The notes below the pieces were generated by a model. The model worked only from the letters and a program-made list of their open reading frames with translations, was not told the DNA's origin and did no database searches. Positions 1 through 9,431 of a stretch of DNA of 64,000 nt are shown here, piece after piece (within the stretch, counting starts at the first letter, position 1; every line of letters starts with the position of its first letter). A program made the position numbers and the translations under genes. This DNA is from Pseudomonas mohnii (lineage in GTDB: Bacteria > Pseudomonadota > Gammaproteobacteria > Pseudomonadales > Pseudomonadaceae): contig NZ_FNRV01000001.1 in NCBI RefSeq assembly GCF_900105115.1, positions 434,001 through 498,000 on the forward strand. The letters are read 5' to 3'.

Positions 1-1201
1 TTTCGTCGCCGTCCGCATGGGCGGACAAGGTTTGCATCGGGACCACCTCGGCCCGGATCGGTACATCCTTGCCATGGATCCGCACCGAAGGTGCCCCCGC
101 GACAATCTGCGCGCCTCGGGTACCACCGGCCTGGAAGCCCGGGACCAGCAAGGTGTTGACCGGGTTGGGGGCCAGGGTCTTGAGGTGGTGAATCACCCGT
201 CCTCCCGTGGCCATGCCACTGGCGGCGATTATCACGGCCGGGGTGTTTCGCTGGTCCAGTTCGATGGAGTCCTTGGTGGTGCGTACGAACTGCGCCACAT
301 GGCACATGCCTTCGCACTCTTCCAGTGACAGCCGGTGCTCGCTGCGAAACCGTTGGTACAGCAGCGTGACATCGGTCGCCATGGGGCTGTTCAGGTAGAT
401 CGGCAAGTCCGGGATGGCGTGTTTCTGCATCAACCGGTACAGGTGATACATCAACAACTGCGCGCGCCCGACGGCAAACGATGGCACCAGGGTGATGCCA
501 TGGCGCAACGCGGTGCGCGTGATGACGTCCGCCAACTGTGCTTCAGGGTCCTCGTCCGGGTGCTTGCGATCGCCGTAGGTCGATTCCACCAGCAAGTAGT
601 CGGTCTGTTCGATGAGTTCCGGGGCATACATCAAGGGATCGTTCGGCCGTCCCAGGTCACCGGAGCACACCAGCGTGGTGCCATCGGCCACAATCTCCAC
701 GGTGGCGGCGCCCAGGATATGCCCGGCGCAGCGCATAAAAAGACTCATGCCGGGAACAATTTCCACCCGGTGGTGCAGTTCGATCGGCCGCAAAAGTCTC
801 AAGGCCCGTTGCGCATCCTCTTCGGTGTAGAGCGGCAACGCCGGCGTGTGCTTGGAGAACCCGTGCCGATTGGCAAACTCGGCTTCCTCTTCCTGCAAGC
901 GGCCACTGTCGAGCAGCAGGATCTTCACCAGTTCGCAGGTCGCGGGCGTGGCGTAGACCGGCCCGCGATAGCCATTGCGCACCAGCACCGGCAGGTAGCC
1001 GCTGTGATCGAGATGAGCGTGGGTCAGGACGATGGCATCGAGGTCGTGGACGGGCAACTGGAACGCTTCCCAGTTGTGCAGGCGCAATTGCTTGTAGCCC
1101 TGGAACAAGCCGCAATCGATCAGAACATGATGGTCACGATGCTGCAGCAAGTACTTGCTGCCGGTAACCGTGCCCGCCGCGCCAAGAAATGTCATGCGCA
1201 T
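1..1201 (-). CDS. MBL-fold beta-CASP RNA-processing-type hydrolase (partial, C-terminus outside window)
   Basis: About 400 codons read without a stop from an ATG at 1201 down to the left edge, so the C-terminus is missing. The protein opens with MRMTFLGAAGTVTGSKY, then shows the metallo-beta-lactamase motif HAHLDHSGY (around residues 56-64). Further on come SGDLGR, ESTYGDR, the beta-CASP motif ASGMATGGR and a late SAHAD histidine. This motif order is typical of COG1236 metallo-hydrolases (RNA specificity factor/Ysh1-like), which are predicted zinc-dependent ribonucleases. AAGGAG lies six bases before the first ATG. A perfect Anr/FNR box lies 61 bases upstream. The substrate is unknown; the stress-cluster setting suggests RNA turnover under low oxygen, which is inference. 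Confidence 0.9.
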   Translation of the reverse strand, partial: MRMTFLGAAGTVTGSKYLLQHRDHHVLIDCGLFQGYKQLRLHNWEAFQLPVHDLDAIVLTHAHLDHSGYLPVLVRNGYRGPVYATPATCELVKILLLDSGRLQEEEAEFANRHGFSKHTPALPLYTEEDAQRALRLLRPIELHHRVEIVPGMSLFMRCAGHILGAATVEIVADGTTLVCSGDLGRPNDPLMYAPELIEQTDYLLVESTYGDRKHPDEDPEAQLADVITRTALRHGITLVPSFAVGRAQLLMYHLYRLMQKHAIPDLPIYLNSPMATDVTLLYQRFRSEHRLSLEECEGMCHVAQFVRTTKDSIELDQRNTPAVIIAASGMATGGRVIHHLKTLAPNPVNTLLVPGFQAGGTRGAQIVAGAPSVRIHGKDVPIRAEVVPMQTLSAHADGDE

Positions 1202-1261
1202 GGCCGTCTCCTTGAAGGTACATGGGAGCGCTAGTGATCGCTCTTTTCGTCCCATGTGCAG

Positions 1262-1275
1262 TTGATTTTTATCAA
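1262..1275. promoter_or_regulatory. Anr/FNR box (perfect)
   Basis: TTGATTTTTATCAA matches TTGAT-N4-ATCAA exactly. It lies about 61 bases upstream of the MBL gene start (1201), the right distance for Anr activation from a promoter centred near -41.5. Confidence 0.8.
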
Positions 1276-1298
1276 CGATCGCCGCGACAACTGACGTG

Positions 1299-2219
1299 TC
1301 AGTCGAGCCAGGGCAATGGTTTGACGACCACCAGGCTGCACGGGGCCTTGTTCAACACGCTTTCGGCGGTGCTGCCGATGAACCGGTCGATCCCATGGGT
1401 GTAGGCCGTGCCGAGCACCACGATGTCGAAGGCGTGCTCTCGGGCGACCCGCGTAATCACCCGATGAGGGATTCCCGCCTCCAGATGCCGGCGTTTTTGT
1501 TCAATCCCGTAGCGCTCGGCCAGTTCATCGAACGCCTCTTGCTGCGCATCGTTGATCGCGTCTCGCAAACTGGCATCCAGCGCGGGGGTCGGCAGACTCG
1601 CCACCGAGTCGCCCGTCACCGACCAACTGTTGACGTTAAGCAGGTGTAAAGCGGCGCCACAGGAAGCCGAGAGCGTCGCTGCAAAATCAAGGATCCGGTC
1701 ATTCAGGCCCTGGGTCATTTCCTCCAGGTGCGACAGATCGACGGCGGCGAGGATCTTCAACGGTTTCGGGTTTTTTGCACCCGTCACCAGGTGCAACTGC
1801 GCCGGACAGTCGCGCAGCAACAGCCAGTCCAGGGGACGGTGAAACGCGCGGTCGAGGGCCGGGACATGCTGGGCATCCTTGATCACCAGGTCCGGATGGA
1901 AGTCATTCACATACGCGAGCACGTGCGCCAGGCTGTTCCTCGCCCAGACCACCTCCGTGGTCACCGGTAGCCCGACGCAACGGTGAAACCTGGCTTGCTG
2001 CTCCAGCCACTGGCGATGCACCTGCAAGTAGCCTTCCCGTGCCTGGGCCATGGCGTCGTGGTCAAACAGCCCGGCCACCGCCAGCGACTGGATATAGTCG
2101 AATGCAACGATGTGCAGCAACGCCCCGGTTGCACTGGCCAGGGCATGGGCCCGATCAAACGCCGGGGTGCGAACCCTCTCGGAGGGCGCTATCAGCAGGA
2201 TACGTTTAAGTTTCACCAT
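1299..2219 (-). CDS. universal stress protein, two tandem UspA domains
   Basis: This is a 306-residue double-domain universal stress protein. The first domain opens with MVKLKRILLIAPSERVRTP and contains AFDYIQSLAVAGLF. The second domain ends with the nucleotide-binding type motif GTAYTHGIDRFIGSTAESVL near the C-terminus. The start at 2219 is preferred over longer readings because GCGAGG lies just upstream. It sits 69 bases downstream of the OprI-like lipoprotein gene on the same strand, so the two are probably cotranscribed from the Anr box at 2622. It is one of four related proteins in the first 8.4 kb. In this family such proteins aid survival under anaerobic energy stress; the precise role here is inferred. 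Confidence 0.92.
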   Translation of the reverse strand: MVKLKRILLIAPSERVRTPAFDRAHALASATGALLHIVAFDYIQSLAVAGLFDHDAMAQAREGYLQVHRQWLEQQARFHRCVGLPVTTEVVWARNSLAHVLAYVNDFHPDLVIKDAQHVPALDRAFHRPLDWLLLRDCPAQLHLVTGAKNPKPLKILAAVDLSHLEEMTQGLNDRILDFAATLSASCGAALHLLNVNSWSVTGDSVASLPTPALDASLRDAINDAQQEAFDELAERYGIEQKRRHLEAGIPHRVITRVAREHAFDIVVLGTAYTHGIDRFIGSTAESVLNKAPCSLVVVKPLPWLD

Positions 2220-2288
2220 CACAGACCTCGCCCTGACTCTGTATACCGGCGTAATGCTCATCCGACGTCCTGTCGGCCCTTCGGGCAA

Positions 2289-2543
2289 TCACTTGCGCGT
2301 TGCCTTTTCCAGCATCCGGCTGGCGCGCGTATTCGCCTCATCGGCCGTGCGTTGCGCCTGGCTGGCGGCTTGCGCAGCCTGTTCGGCCTTGTTGTAGGCC
2401 TCGTCGGCCCTGAGCCGTGCGGAAGCGGCATTGTTTTCGGCGGACTCCAGCCGGGCGTCGATTTCCTTGGCGTGCTTGTTACTGCACCCGGCCGTCGTGG
2501 CCAACAAAACACTCAGCAAAGCAACGGACAGATACTTGTTCAT
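2289..2543 (-). CDS. OprI/Lpp-like outer membrane lipoprotein
   Basis: The product is an 84-residue lipoprotein. It has a short signal peptide ending in the lipobox TTAGC, an alanine-rich heptad region with repeated [20 protein letters not shown] spacing, and a C-terminal MLEKATRK. This is the layout of OprI, the Braun-type lipoprotein of Pseudomonas (usually 83 residues), whose terminal lysine can be linked to peptidoglycan. The start at 2543 is chosen because GAGGGAATCACC precedes that ATG and the lipoprotein signal begins there; an upstream in-frame extension would hide the signal peptide. It heads a likely two-gene unit with the following stress protein. It is probably a second OprI copy under stress control. 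Confidence 0.85.
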   Translation of the reverse strand: MNKYLSVALLSVLLATTAGCSNKHAKEIDARLESAENNAASARLRADEAYNKAEQAAQAASQAQRTADEANTRASRMLEKATRK

Positions 2544-2621
2544 GGTGATTCCCTCGGTTGAATGCATCTGAAAAATCTCGCACAACTGGACCCAGTATTC
2601 GGGTGTCAACGCCTGCGCAAT

Positions 2622-2635
2622 CTGATTTTTGTCAA
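2622..2635. promoter_or_regulatory. Anr/FNR box (two mismatches)
   Basis: CTGATTTTTGTCAA lies about 79 bases upstream of the lipoprotein start at 2543. It differs from the consensus at two half-site positions. Confidence 0.5.
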
Positions 2636-2679
2636 CAGATCGCTGACTGGCGGTCTGCACAGTGCTCACTGAAGCCTTG

Positions 2680-2693
2680 TTGATTTAGCTCAA
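2680..2693. promoter_or_regulatory. Anr/FNR box (one mismatch)
   Basis: TTGATTTAGCTCAA lies 87 bases upstream of the BON-domain gene at 2780 and probably drives that gene together with ftsH. Confidence 0.6.
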
Positions 2694-2779
2694 GGTGTTT
2701 GTGTCGATCAGGCGTAAAAAAAACAGACCGGGTTCATGTGACCCTCCGTCATCCCGTACATCCGACACAGGACACGACC

Positions 2780-3427
2780 ATGAGTGACTTGAGCCTACGT
2801 AAAACCATTCTGGAAGAGCTTGAGTTCCAGCCCCACATCGACGCCGCCCACATTGGCGTGGGCGTCGAAAACGGCATTGTCACCCTCTCCGGCCATGTCA
2901 GTAGTTACGCCCAGAAAGTCAGTGCCGAACACGCGGTAAAGGCCATAAAAGGCGTGCGCGCCGTGGCCGAAGAAATCCAGGTCCGGCTGGAAAAAGGCGC
3001 TGGCACGGCGGATGACACCCTCGCGAACCGCGCCTTGAACATCATCACCTGGAGCTCCGATATTCCAGAGGGCGACATCAAGGTCATCGTGCAAAAAGGC
3101 TGGATTACCCTCGAAGGCCAGGTGCACTGGCAATACCAGAAAGAAACCGCTGAGCGTGCGGTGCGCAAATTGTCCGGTGTGGTGGGTGTGGACAACCGCC
3201 TCACCCTTCGTCCGCGGGTAGAGGTCGTCGATATCCAGCACAGCATCGAAGAAGCCCTCAAACGCAATGCCGAAGTCGACGCCAAGGCGATACGCGTCAA
3301 GGTCGAAGGCGGCGTGGTGAAACTCGAAGGCCGGGTGCATTTCTGGCGTGAGCGTCAGATCGCCGAACGGGCCGCCTGGGCGGTACCAGGTGTCAGTCAG
3401 GTGGACGATCAATTGCTGATTGCCTGA
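2780..3427 (+). CDS. triple BON-domain protein
   Basis: The 215-residue product contains three consecutive BON (OsmY-type) domains, roughly residues 5-70, 77-145 and 150-215. Each shows the pattern of a short helix, then VENGIVTLSGHV / VQKGWITLEGQV / VEGGVVKLEGRV, then a second strand. BON domains bind lipid or envelope components in osmotic-stress proteins. No signal peptide is visible, so the protein is probably cytoplasmic or membrane-peripheral. The start at 2780 (MSDLSLRK) has AGGA nine bases upstream; a longer reading from 2699 lacks a good ribosome site. The gene ends 21 bases before the preferred ftsH start, which suggests one transcript. Confidence 0.88.
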   Translation: MSDLSLRKTILEELEFQPHIDAAHIGVGVENGIVTLSGHVSSYAQKVSAEHAVKAIKGVRAVAEEIQVRLEKGAGTADDTLANRALNIITWSSDIPEGDIKVIVQKGWITLEGQVHWQYQKETAERAVRKLSGVVGVDNRLTLRPRVEVVDIQHSIEEALKRNAEVDAKAIRVKVEGGVVKLEGRVHFWRERQIAERAAWAVPGVSQVDDQLLIA

Positions 3428-3448
3428 GCCCATGTGCGAGCCAAGTTC

Positions 3449-5290
3449 ATGAAAAAAAATCACCAGTGGAACCTGTCCTACTTCTTGATCGCGTTTGTCG
3501 TGCTCAGCACGGTGCAAATGCTGTTTATCGAACGGCGTGCGGTGCAGAGCATTCCGTACAGCCAGTTCCTGCAGTTGCTCAGCGAGCAGAAAGTCAGCGA
3601 CTTGCAAATCGAGAAAGACCAGATCAACGGCAAACTCCAGGAACCCATTGACGGGCACAACCAATTCTCGACCGTGCGTGTCGACCCGACACTGGCCACC
3701 GACCTCGCCCAGTCAGGCGTCGGGTTCACCGGGGTCAACGAAAACACCTTCCTCGCCAGCCTGCTGGGCTGGGTTCTGCCCTTTGTCCTGATCATGGTGC
3801 TCTGGCACTTCCTGTTTCGCGGGCTGGCGGAAAAACAAGGCATGGGCGGGCTGATGAGCATCGGCAAGTCCCGGGCCAAGGTGTTCGTCCAGCGCGACAC
3901 CGGTATCACCTTCGCCGACGTGGCCGGCATCGATGAAGCCAAGGCCGAACTGGTGGAGATTGTGTCGTTCCTCAAGGACAAGGAGAAATATGGACGCCTG
4001 GGCGCCCATATTCCCAAGGGCACGTTGCTGGTCGGCCCGCCGGGCACCGGCAAGACCCTGGTCGCCAAGGCCATCGCCGGTGAAGCCGGCGTGCCGTTTT
4101 TCTCGATCTCCGGTTCGGAGTTTGTCGAGATGTTCGTCGGCGTCGGTGCCGCCCGTGTGCACGATTTGTTCGAGCAAGCGCGGCAGGCCGCGCCCTGCAT
4201 CATTTTCATCGACGAACTCGACGCCCTGGGCAAAATGCGCGGCGTCGGCGCGTTCGGCGGCAATGACGAAAAGGAGCAGACCCTCAATCAGTTGCTGGCC
4301 GAACTGGACGGTTTCGACCCGCGTGAAGGCGTGGTGCTGCTGGCCGCGACCAACCGGCCGGAGGTACTGGACCCTGCCCTGCTCAGGGCCGGTCGCATCG
4401 ACCGGCAGATTCTGGTCGATCGCCCTGACCGCAAGGGCCGCCAGGCGATCCTCAAGGTCCACCTGCAAAAGATCACCGTGGCACCCGGCCTCAATGAAGA
4501 GCGAATAGCCGACATCACCACGGGATTCACCGGTGCCGACCTGGCCAACCTGGTCAACGAAGCGGCCATCGTGGCCACCCGCCGTGGCGCCGACGCGGTC
4601 AGCCTCGACGATTTCACCGCCGCCGTGGAGCGCATTGTCGCCGGGGTTGAGCGCAAGAGCAGTGTGCTGCGCCCCGAAGAGCGCCAGGTGGTGGCCTATC
4701 ACGAGATGGGGCATGCCCTGGCGGCCAGCAGCCTGCCGGCCATGGACCCGGTGCACAAGGTGTCGATCGTGCCGCGCGCCATCGGTTCGCTGGGCTATAC
4801 ATTGCAGCGGCCGACCGAAGATCACTTCCTCATCAGTTGCCAGATGCTCAAGGACCGGATCGTGGTCCTGATGGCCGGGCGTGCGGCCGAATTCCTTGCC
4901 TATGGCCAGATTTCCACTGGCGCGGCCGATGACCTGGCCCGCGCGACGGATATCGCCCGGCAATTGATCACCCGGTTCGGTATGAGCCCCGAGCTCGGTC
5001 AATCGGTACTGGAGCGCCAGAGCGCGACGTACCTGGGCGAGCGCACGCAGGGCATGGGCGAGAAAGATTACTCGGAACAAACGGCCAGGGAGGTGGACCT
5101 GGGTATTCGCGCCCTGCTCGATGATGCCTATGGACGGGCCAAGGCCTTGCTTGAGAGTCGTCGTGCCGATCTGGACGCCGGTGCGCGTCTGCTGCTGGAA
5201 AAGGAAACCCTGACGCCTGAAGAGTTTCCTGCGCTCCTGCCGCTAAAGCCCGCTCCGGCATTCGCACGGGTGACAGTGACCTCATCCTGA
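3449..5290 (+). CDS. ftsH: FtsH-type ATP-dependent zinc metalloprotease (accessory copy)
   Basis: The 613-residue protein is anchored in the inner membrane. Transmembrane segments lie near residues 8-27 and about 100-120, with a periplasmic part between them. The AAA+ domain follows, with Walker A GPPGTGKT, Walker [13 protein letters not shown] and the second region of homology around [14 protein letters not shown]. The protease domain carries HEMGH (the usual HEAGH with Met in the variable position) and a later [10 protein letters not shown] region that supplies the third zinc ligand. The C-terminus is slightly shorter than in the housekeeping enzyme. A GTG at 3434 is an alternative start, but neither start has a strong ribosome site. 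Its place in a stress cluster, not near rrmJ/folP, marks it as an additional FtsH that degrades misfolded membrane proteins. Confidence 0.93.
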   Translation: MKKNHQWNLSYFLIAFVVLSTVQMLFIERRAVQSIPYSQFLQLLSEQKVSDLQIEKDQINGKLQEPIDGHNQFSTVRVDPTLATDLAQSGVGFTGVNENTFLASLLGWVLPFVLIMVLWHFLFRGLAEKQGMGGLMSIGKSRAKVFVQRDTGITFADVAGIDEAKAELVEIVSFLKDKEKYGRLGAHIPKGTLLVGPPGTGKTLVAKAIAGEAGVPFFSISGSEFVEMFVGVGAARVHDLFEQARQAAPCIIFIDELDALGKMRGVGAFGGNDEKEQTLNQLLAELDGFDPREGVVLLAATNRPEVLDPALLRAGRIDRQILVDRPDRKGRQAILKVHLQKITVAPGLNEERIADITTGFTGADLANLVNEAAIVATRRGADAVSLDDFTAAVERIVAGVERKSSVLRPEERQVVAYHEMGHALAASSLPAMDPVHKVSIVPRAIGSLGYTLQRPTEDHFLISCQMLKDRIVVLMAGRAAEFLAYGQISTGAADDLARATDIARQLITRFGMSPELGQSVLERQSATYLGERTQGMGEKDYSEQTAREVDLGIRALLDDAYGRAKALLESRRADLDAGARLLLEKETLTPEEFPALLPLKPAPAFARVTVTSS

Positions 5291-5312
5291 GGCCTGTCAC
5301 CCTTCAACGCGT

Positions 5313-6197
5313 CTAGACCGCCATGACGCAGCAAGGGACCTGATAAAGAATGTGTTCGGTCGTACTGCCCAGAAGCTTGTCCACGCCACCGGACTGGACT
5401 TTTCCCATCACGATTACGTCGACGTTCTGCTCGTTGGCAAACTCGCTCAGTGCCGAGACGGGGTGACCCATGACGAAGTGTCGATGATCGGCGGCCACCC
5501 CGTACTGGCCCGCCAACTTGAGGAAGTTTATCTCGAGATCCTTGCGCAACTCCCTGGTGAGATCAGCGAGCGCCAGGCCGTCCATGTCTGCCAGATAACC
5601 CGCCGAAATGTCGCAGGCGTAAAGCAGATGCAGGTCGGCACCACATTGCATGGCCAGGGAAGTCGCTTGCTGAATGATCCGCTCATTGAGTTCGTTGTCC
5701 GGCGATTCCTTGTCTGACACCTCCACCGCCGCGACAATCTTGCGCGGCAAGACGAAGCTGCTGGCGCCCACCAGGTACACCGGTATCGGACAGTGCCGCA
5801 GCAAGTACCAGTCCAGGGGGGTGAAAAAGGCGCGCTTGAGCAAGGACTCATGCTGAACCTCCTTGATCAACAGGTCGGGCTGCATTTCCGCGACATGCGC
5901 CAGGATGTCTTCGCGCAGGTCATCGGCCCAGGCCACCTCGATCGTCACCTCGAGTCCCCGGGTACGCAAATTGTCGGTTTGCGCCTTGACCCAGTCGCGG
6001 TGATCCTGCAGGTAGGCTTCCCGCGCCGTTTCCCGGTCACCCTGTTCAAGAAAGGACAAAAGGTCCAGCGGCCCAATCAAACCCGCGATATGCAAACTGG
6101 CGCCGCTGGCCTTGGCCAGCGCGGCCGCATGATTGATCGCCGGGGAATGACGCAAGGCCGGGTTGATGATCAATAACAGCTTTTGGTACTGGCTCAT
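5313..6197 (-). CDS. universal stress protein, two UspA domains
   Basis: The 294-residue tandem universal stress protein begins MSQYQKLLLIINPALRHS and ends with the phosphate-loop type sequence GKVQSGGVDKLLGSTTEHIL. AGAGG lies just upstream of the ATG. It is only 43 bases downstream of the next stress protein gene on the same strand, so both are likely transcribed from the promoter near 7240. It converges with ftsH, with 22 bases between the two stop codons. Sequence divergence from the other three copies suggests old duplication, not a recent one. Confidence 0.92.
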   Translation of the reverse strand: MSQYQKLLLIINPALRHSPAINHAAALAKASGASLHIAGLIGPLDLLSFLEQGDRETAREAYLQDHRDWVKAQTDNLRTRGLEVTIEVAWADDLREDILAHVAEMQPDLLIKEVQHESLLKRAFFTPLDWYLLRHCPIPVYLVGASSFVLPRKIVAAVEVSDKESPDNELNERIIQQATSLAMQCGADLHLLYACDISAGYLADMDGLALADLTRELRKDLEINFLKLAGQYGVAADHRHFVMGHPVSALSEFANEQNVDVIVMGKVQSGGVDKLLGSTTEHILYQVPCCVMAV

Positions 6198-6240
6198 GAT
6201 CTGCCTCTAATCAGGTGAGTGTTCGATTGCAGCGACCCGC

Positions 6241-7164
6241 TCAGGACTGCAACATCCGGTCTGGCTTGATCGCCAACACATCGCAGGGCGCTCGATGCAA
6301 TAATTGCTCGGCCGTGGCCCCCAGCAACTTTTCCAATCCTTTGTTCTGAACCGTGCCCATGACAATGACATCCGTGTGGTGCTCGACTGCGAAGCCACAA
6401 ATGCTCGGCACTGGCACGCCCTCCATGAAGTGGCGACATTCAGGTGGCACGCCATGGCGTTCGGCAATCGCCGCAAACGCCTCGTGCTGAACCGATCCCA
6501 ACGCTTCATAAATGCCGGTGGCCAGCGGCAATGCGCCAAAACCCATGTCCTGGGTGTACAAGGATGTCCAGTCAAACACATGCAACAGCTCCAGCCGGGC
6601 ATTGCACACCTCGGCCAACTTCACGGCGGCGTCGATGATCTGGTCGTTGAACACATGATCCTGATCTTCACCGCGCAGCACGTCGATGATCGCCAACACA
6701 TTGCGCGGGCGCGCGTTGAGCGGATGGGTCACCAGATGCACCGGCACCGGACAGTCGCGTAACAGCTGCCAATCCAGTGGCACGAAGAACACGCGTTTCA
6801 AGGCAGGTTCTTCCTGCGCATCCTTGATGATCATCGCCACCGGCATTTCATTGACGAATTGCACAATCTCCTCGTACGGGTGCTGGACCCACACCACTTC
6901 GCTGGTGACCTCAACGCCGAGTTTGCTCAAGGAATCGGCTTGTTCGGTAAGCCATTGCCGATGGGTTTTCAGGTAGCCATCAATGGCCTGGCTGATTTGC
7001 TCGGGGGCAAAAAAACCGGCTACCGCCAGGGCCTGGACATAATCAAACGCCACAATGTGCAGGGGCAACTGCAGGGCATGGGCCAATGCGCCAGCCCGGT
7101 CGAATGCGGGCGTACGGGTCATGGTGGTGGGGGCAATCAACAGTAAGCGCTGGTGTTGCGACAT
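6241..7164 (-). CDS. universal stress protein, two UspA domains
   Basis: The 307-residue product starts MSQHQRLLLIAPTTMTRTPAFDR and carries AFDYVQALAVAGFF in domain 1. It has GTVQNKGLEKLLGATAEQLL near the C-terminus. The start at 7164 is supported by GAGG upstream; an in-frame extension to 7221 has no ribosome site. It is first in a probable two-gene unit with the 5313-6197 gene. A divergent stress protein starts at 7452, and two Anr-like boxes lie in the shared 287-base interval. Confidence 0.92.
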   Translation of the reverse strand: MSQHQRLLLIAPTTMTRTPAFDRAGALAHALQLPLHIVAFDYVQALAVAGFFAPEQISQAIDGYLKTHRQWLTEQADSLSKLGVEVTSEVVWVQHPYEEIVQFVNEMPVAMIIKDAQEEPALKRVFFVPLDWQLLRDCPVPVHLVTHPLNARPRNVLAIIDVLRGEDQDHVFNDQIIDAAVKLAEVCNARLELLHVFDWTSLYTQDMGFGALPLATGIYEALGSVQHEAFAAIAERHGVPPECRHFMEGVPVPSICGFAVEHHTDVIVMGTVQNKGLEKLLGATAEQLLHRAPCDVLAIKPDRMLQS

Positions 7165-7232
7165 GGGGCACCTCGGCACACGGAAATGGCATGGAACAGG
7201 CCTACAGAATGAACGCACCACGTTCCGTCGAC

Positions 7233-7246
7233 TTGATCTTTGTCAG
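7233..7246. promoter_or_regulatory. Anr/FNR-like box
   Basis: TTGATCTTTGTCAG has two mismatches and lies 69 bases upstream of the leftward stress protein gene (start 7164). Confidence 0.45.
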
Positions 7247-7333
7247 TTCTCGTTGAGCTCAGGTCAGATGAGCAAACGGCCAGCCACATCACGCCCACCG
7301 CATGTCGGGCACCGTTGTCCTTGCCACCTCTGA

Positions 7334-7347
7334 TTGACAAAGATCAA
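7334..7347. promoter_or_regulatory. Anr/FNR box (one mismatch)
   Basis: TTGACAAAGATCAA lies 104 bases upstream of the rightward stress protein gene (start 7452). Confidence 0.6.
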
Positions 7348-7451
7348 GCCCCGTTCCAGAGACCGACGCAGGATAAAGGCTGGGTTCACCGAGCGGGTGC
7401 ATCACGCCACTGCGCATTAGCGTCCAAACCATTATCGACGGGAGAGGTGCC

Positions 7452-8378
7452 ATGCCTGATCAACCACGTTTCATGCTGGTCGTTTCGCACCAGTTGGAAA
7501 ACACACCGGCTTTCGACCGGGCCGCCGCGCTGGCCAAGGCTTCGGGCGCAGCACTGCACATCGTCGCATTCGATTACCTGGAGGGACTGGCGAGTGCTGG
7601 CGTGGTCAATGACGAGTCGCGCGAGCAGATGCGGATCGACTATGTCGAGCGCCATCGCCAATGGCTGGAGGCTCAGGCCCGTCCGTTGCGCAAAATCGGC
7701 ATACCCGTCACCACCGAAGTGGTCTGGGTGGAAAGACCCTTGCAGGAAATCCTCATTCATATCAAAGAGCAGCCGATGGCCTTGCTGATCAAGGCACTGG
7801 AGCACGAGACACTGCTGTCACGCCTGATGTTCACCCCCCTGGACATCCATCTTCTGCGTGAATGTCCGGTGCCGTTGCACTTTGTCAGCCAGGTACAGCA
7901 TGACTTGCCGCGCCGCATCGTCGCCGCCGTCGATCCCTTCCACCGCGATGGCGAGTACAAAAATTTCAATGACCGGATTCTGCACGAGGCGTTAAAACTG
8001 GCGACTACCTGTAACGCCGAGCTCGACGTGATCTATGCACACGACCTTTCCTCCATCAGCGCCGACGAATTCGGCTTCGATAACGCCACGACGTTTTTCT
8101 CCTCGAGCAAAGCCAAGACCCTGTTCGATGCTCAGGCCGATGCCTTCCACGAACTGGCCGAACGCAACGGCATTGCGCCGGAGCGCCAGCACATGATCAT
8201 GGGTGACCCGGCCAAGGTCCTGGCCAGCTACGCCGATGCCTATGACATTGACGTGATCGTCATGGGCCGTGTCGGTCATCGCGGGATGAGCCATCTGGTG
8301 GGCAGTACGGTGGAACATCTGCTCTACAAAATGCCATGCAGTGTCTGGGTGGTTTCGCCGCAAGTACTGGCTGAATGA
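7452..8378 (+). CDS. universal stress protein, two UspA domains
   Basis: The 308-residue product begins MPDQPRFMLVVSHQLENTP, has AFDYLEGLASAGVV in domain 1, and ends with GRVGHRGMSHLVGSTVEHLL in domain 2. GGAGAGG precedes the ATG at a good distance. It is the only rightward member of the four-protein family in this cluster and has its own Anr-type box. About 135 bases without a clear gene follow before the cytochrome gene, which runs the opposite way. Confidence 0.92.
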   Translation: MPDQPRFMLVVSHQLENTPAFDRAAALAKASGAALHIVAFDYLEGLASAGVVNDESREQMRIDYVERHRQWLEAQARPLRKIGIPVTTEVVWVERPLQEILIHIKEQPMALLIKALEHETLLSRLMFTPLDIHLLRECPVPLHFVSQVQHDLPRRIVAAVDPFHRDGEYKNFNDRILHEALKLATTCNAELDVIYAHDLSSISADEFGFDNATTFFSSSKAKTLFDAQADAFHELAERNGIAPERQHMIMGDPAKVLASYADAYDIDVIVMGRVGHRGMSHLVGSTVEHLLYKMPCSVWVVSPQVLAE

Positions 8379-8513
8379 TTAAAACCGTGATCGGCCTGCT
8401 CACTTTGCTGGTGGCAACAAGCATGCAAAACGGCCACCGCTCCAGGCAGCCTGCTGGCGGTGACCCGTGCTGATCCAGACCATGTTCGACAACCGCCGAC
8501 GGTGTAAAAGGCG

Positions 8514-9158
8514 TTATTTCTTCGCCCCCAGCGATGCCAGGTAATGAGCGACCGATTCGGCATCCGCATCCGTCATCGCGTGGGCAACCTGCTGGGTCAG
8601 GTCGCCCCGGGGATGCGGTTCGGTCTGTTGAAAAATCTTGATCTGCCCCGCCAGGTAGGCGGCATGCTGACCCGCCAGTCGCGGCACCTGGCCACTGCCC
8701 TGCCCCTGAGCTCCATGACAAGAACTGCACTGCGCGACGCCGGCTCCTGGCAAGCCCTGGCGAAAGATCAATTCACCCCGCGCATCCGGGGTATCGGCAT
8801 CAGCCTTCATCGGGCTCTGCGTTGAAAAATAGTCCGCCAGTTCGGCGATCTGGCTTTGCGTCAAACGGGTAAAGCCCCACATGTACTGGGCGCCGGTTTT
8901 ATCGCTGCGTCCATGGTTCTTGAACGCAGCCAGTTGCAACTTCAGGTACTCCTTCTGCTGAGCGGCCAACTTGGGAAACGTCGGCGAGACCGATTCGCCC
9001 GTCAGCCCATGGCACTGGGCACACACCTGGTCCGCCATGGCGATACCGGACATGGGCGAGGTTTGTTGCCCTGACTCCTCGTTCGAATGGGTACAGCCCG
9101 TGAGCATCGCTGCGCAGAGGGCAACAACACAATGTGCCTGGTTGAAAGTACGCTTCAT
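8514..9158 (-). CDS. diheme cytochrome c (c4 type), lipoprotein
   Basis: The 214-residue product has two heme-binding motifs, CAQCH and CSSCH, each in a class I cytochrome c fold. Methionines that could serve as axial ligands follow in each half (MWGF and AHAMTDAD). This two-domain layout is that of cytochrome c4, a periplasmic electron carrier to terminal oxidases. The N-terminus reads MKRTFNQAHCVVALCAAMLTGC, a lipoprotein signal with lipobox LTGC, so it is probably membrane-anchored. The start at 9158 is chosen because GGAG precedes it; the longer reading buries the signal. It may supply electron flow under low oxygen together with the Anr-linked neighbours. Confidence 0.9.
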   Translation of the reverse strand: MKRTFNQAHCVVALCAAMLTGCTHSNEESGQQTSPMSGIAMADQVCAQCHGLTGESVSPTFPKLAAQQKEYLKLQLAAFKNHGRSDKTGAQYMWGFTRLTQSQIAELADYFSTQSPMKADADTPDARGELIFRQGLPGAGVAQCSSCHGAQGQGSGQVPRLAGQHAAYLAGQIKIFQQTEPHPRGDLTQQVAHAMTDADAESVAHYLASLGAKK

Positions 9159-9295
9159 GGCAGTGGCTCCATGGTTTACGCCCTGCGTCCAGCTGATCAC
9201 AACCCATTCGGAACACTGCCTATCGCGTCAGGGCATATCGGGCAGTCTGCGAATGCTTGATCCAGACACCTTCTCTCAAGCCGTTGCAGCCTTTA

Positions 9296-9309
9296 TTGAC
9301 GAAACTCAA
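9296..9309. promoter_or_regulatory. possible Anr/FNR-like box
   Basis: TTGACGAAACTCAA is symmetric but has one mismatch in each half. It lies between the divergent cytochrome c gene and the erythromycin-esterase homologue. Confidence 0.3.
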
Positions 9310-9431
9310 TTTTCCCTCCGAATCTGGGTGTAGGAATGAGCAATCAGGTGACGAAGCGCCCCGCAGGGCCGAGCCGGGACACCCGGCGAGATTCTGCTGG
9401 CGGGTTAACCCACTTTTAGGGGGTGACGGTC

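Noticed and set aside
335..1234. Rightward 299-codon frame at the left edge
   Set aside because: It is antisense to the metallo-beta-lactamase gene, whose motifs are clear on the other strand.
3713..5080. Long leftward reading frame of 455 codons opposite ftsH
   Set aside because: It mirrors the codon bias of ftsH, has no ribosome site and resembles no family.
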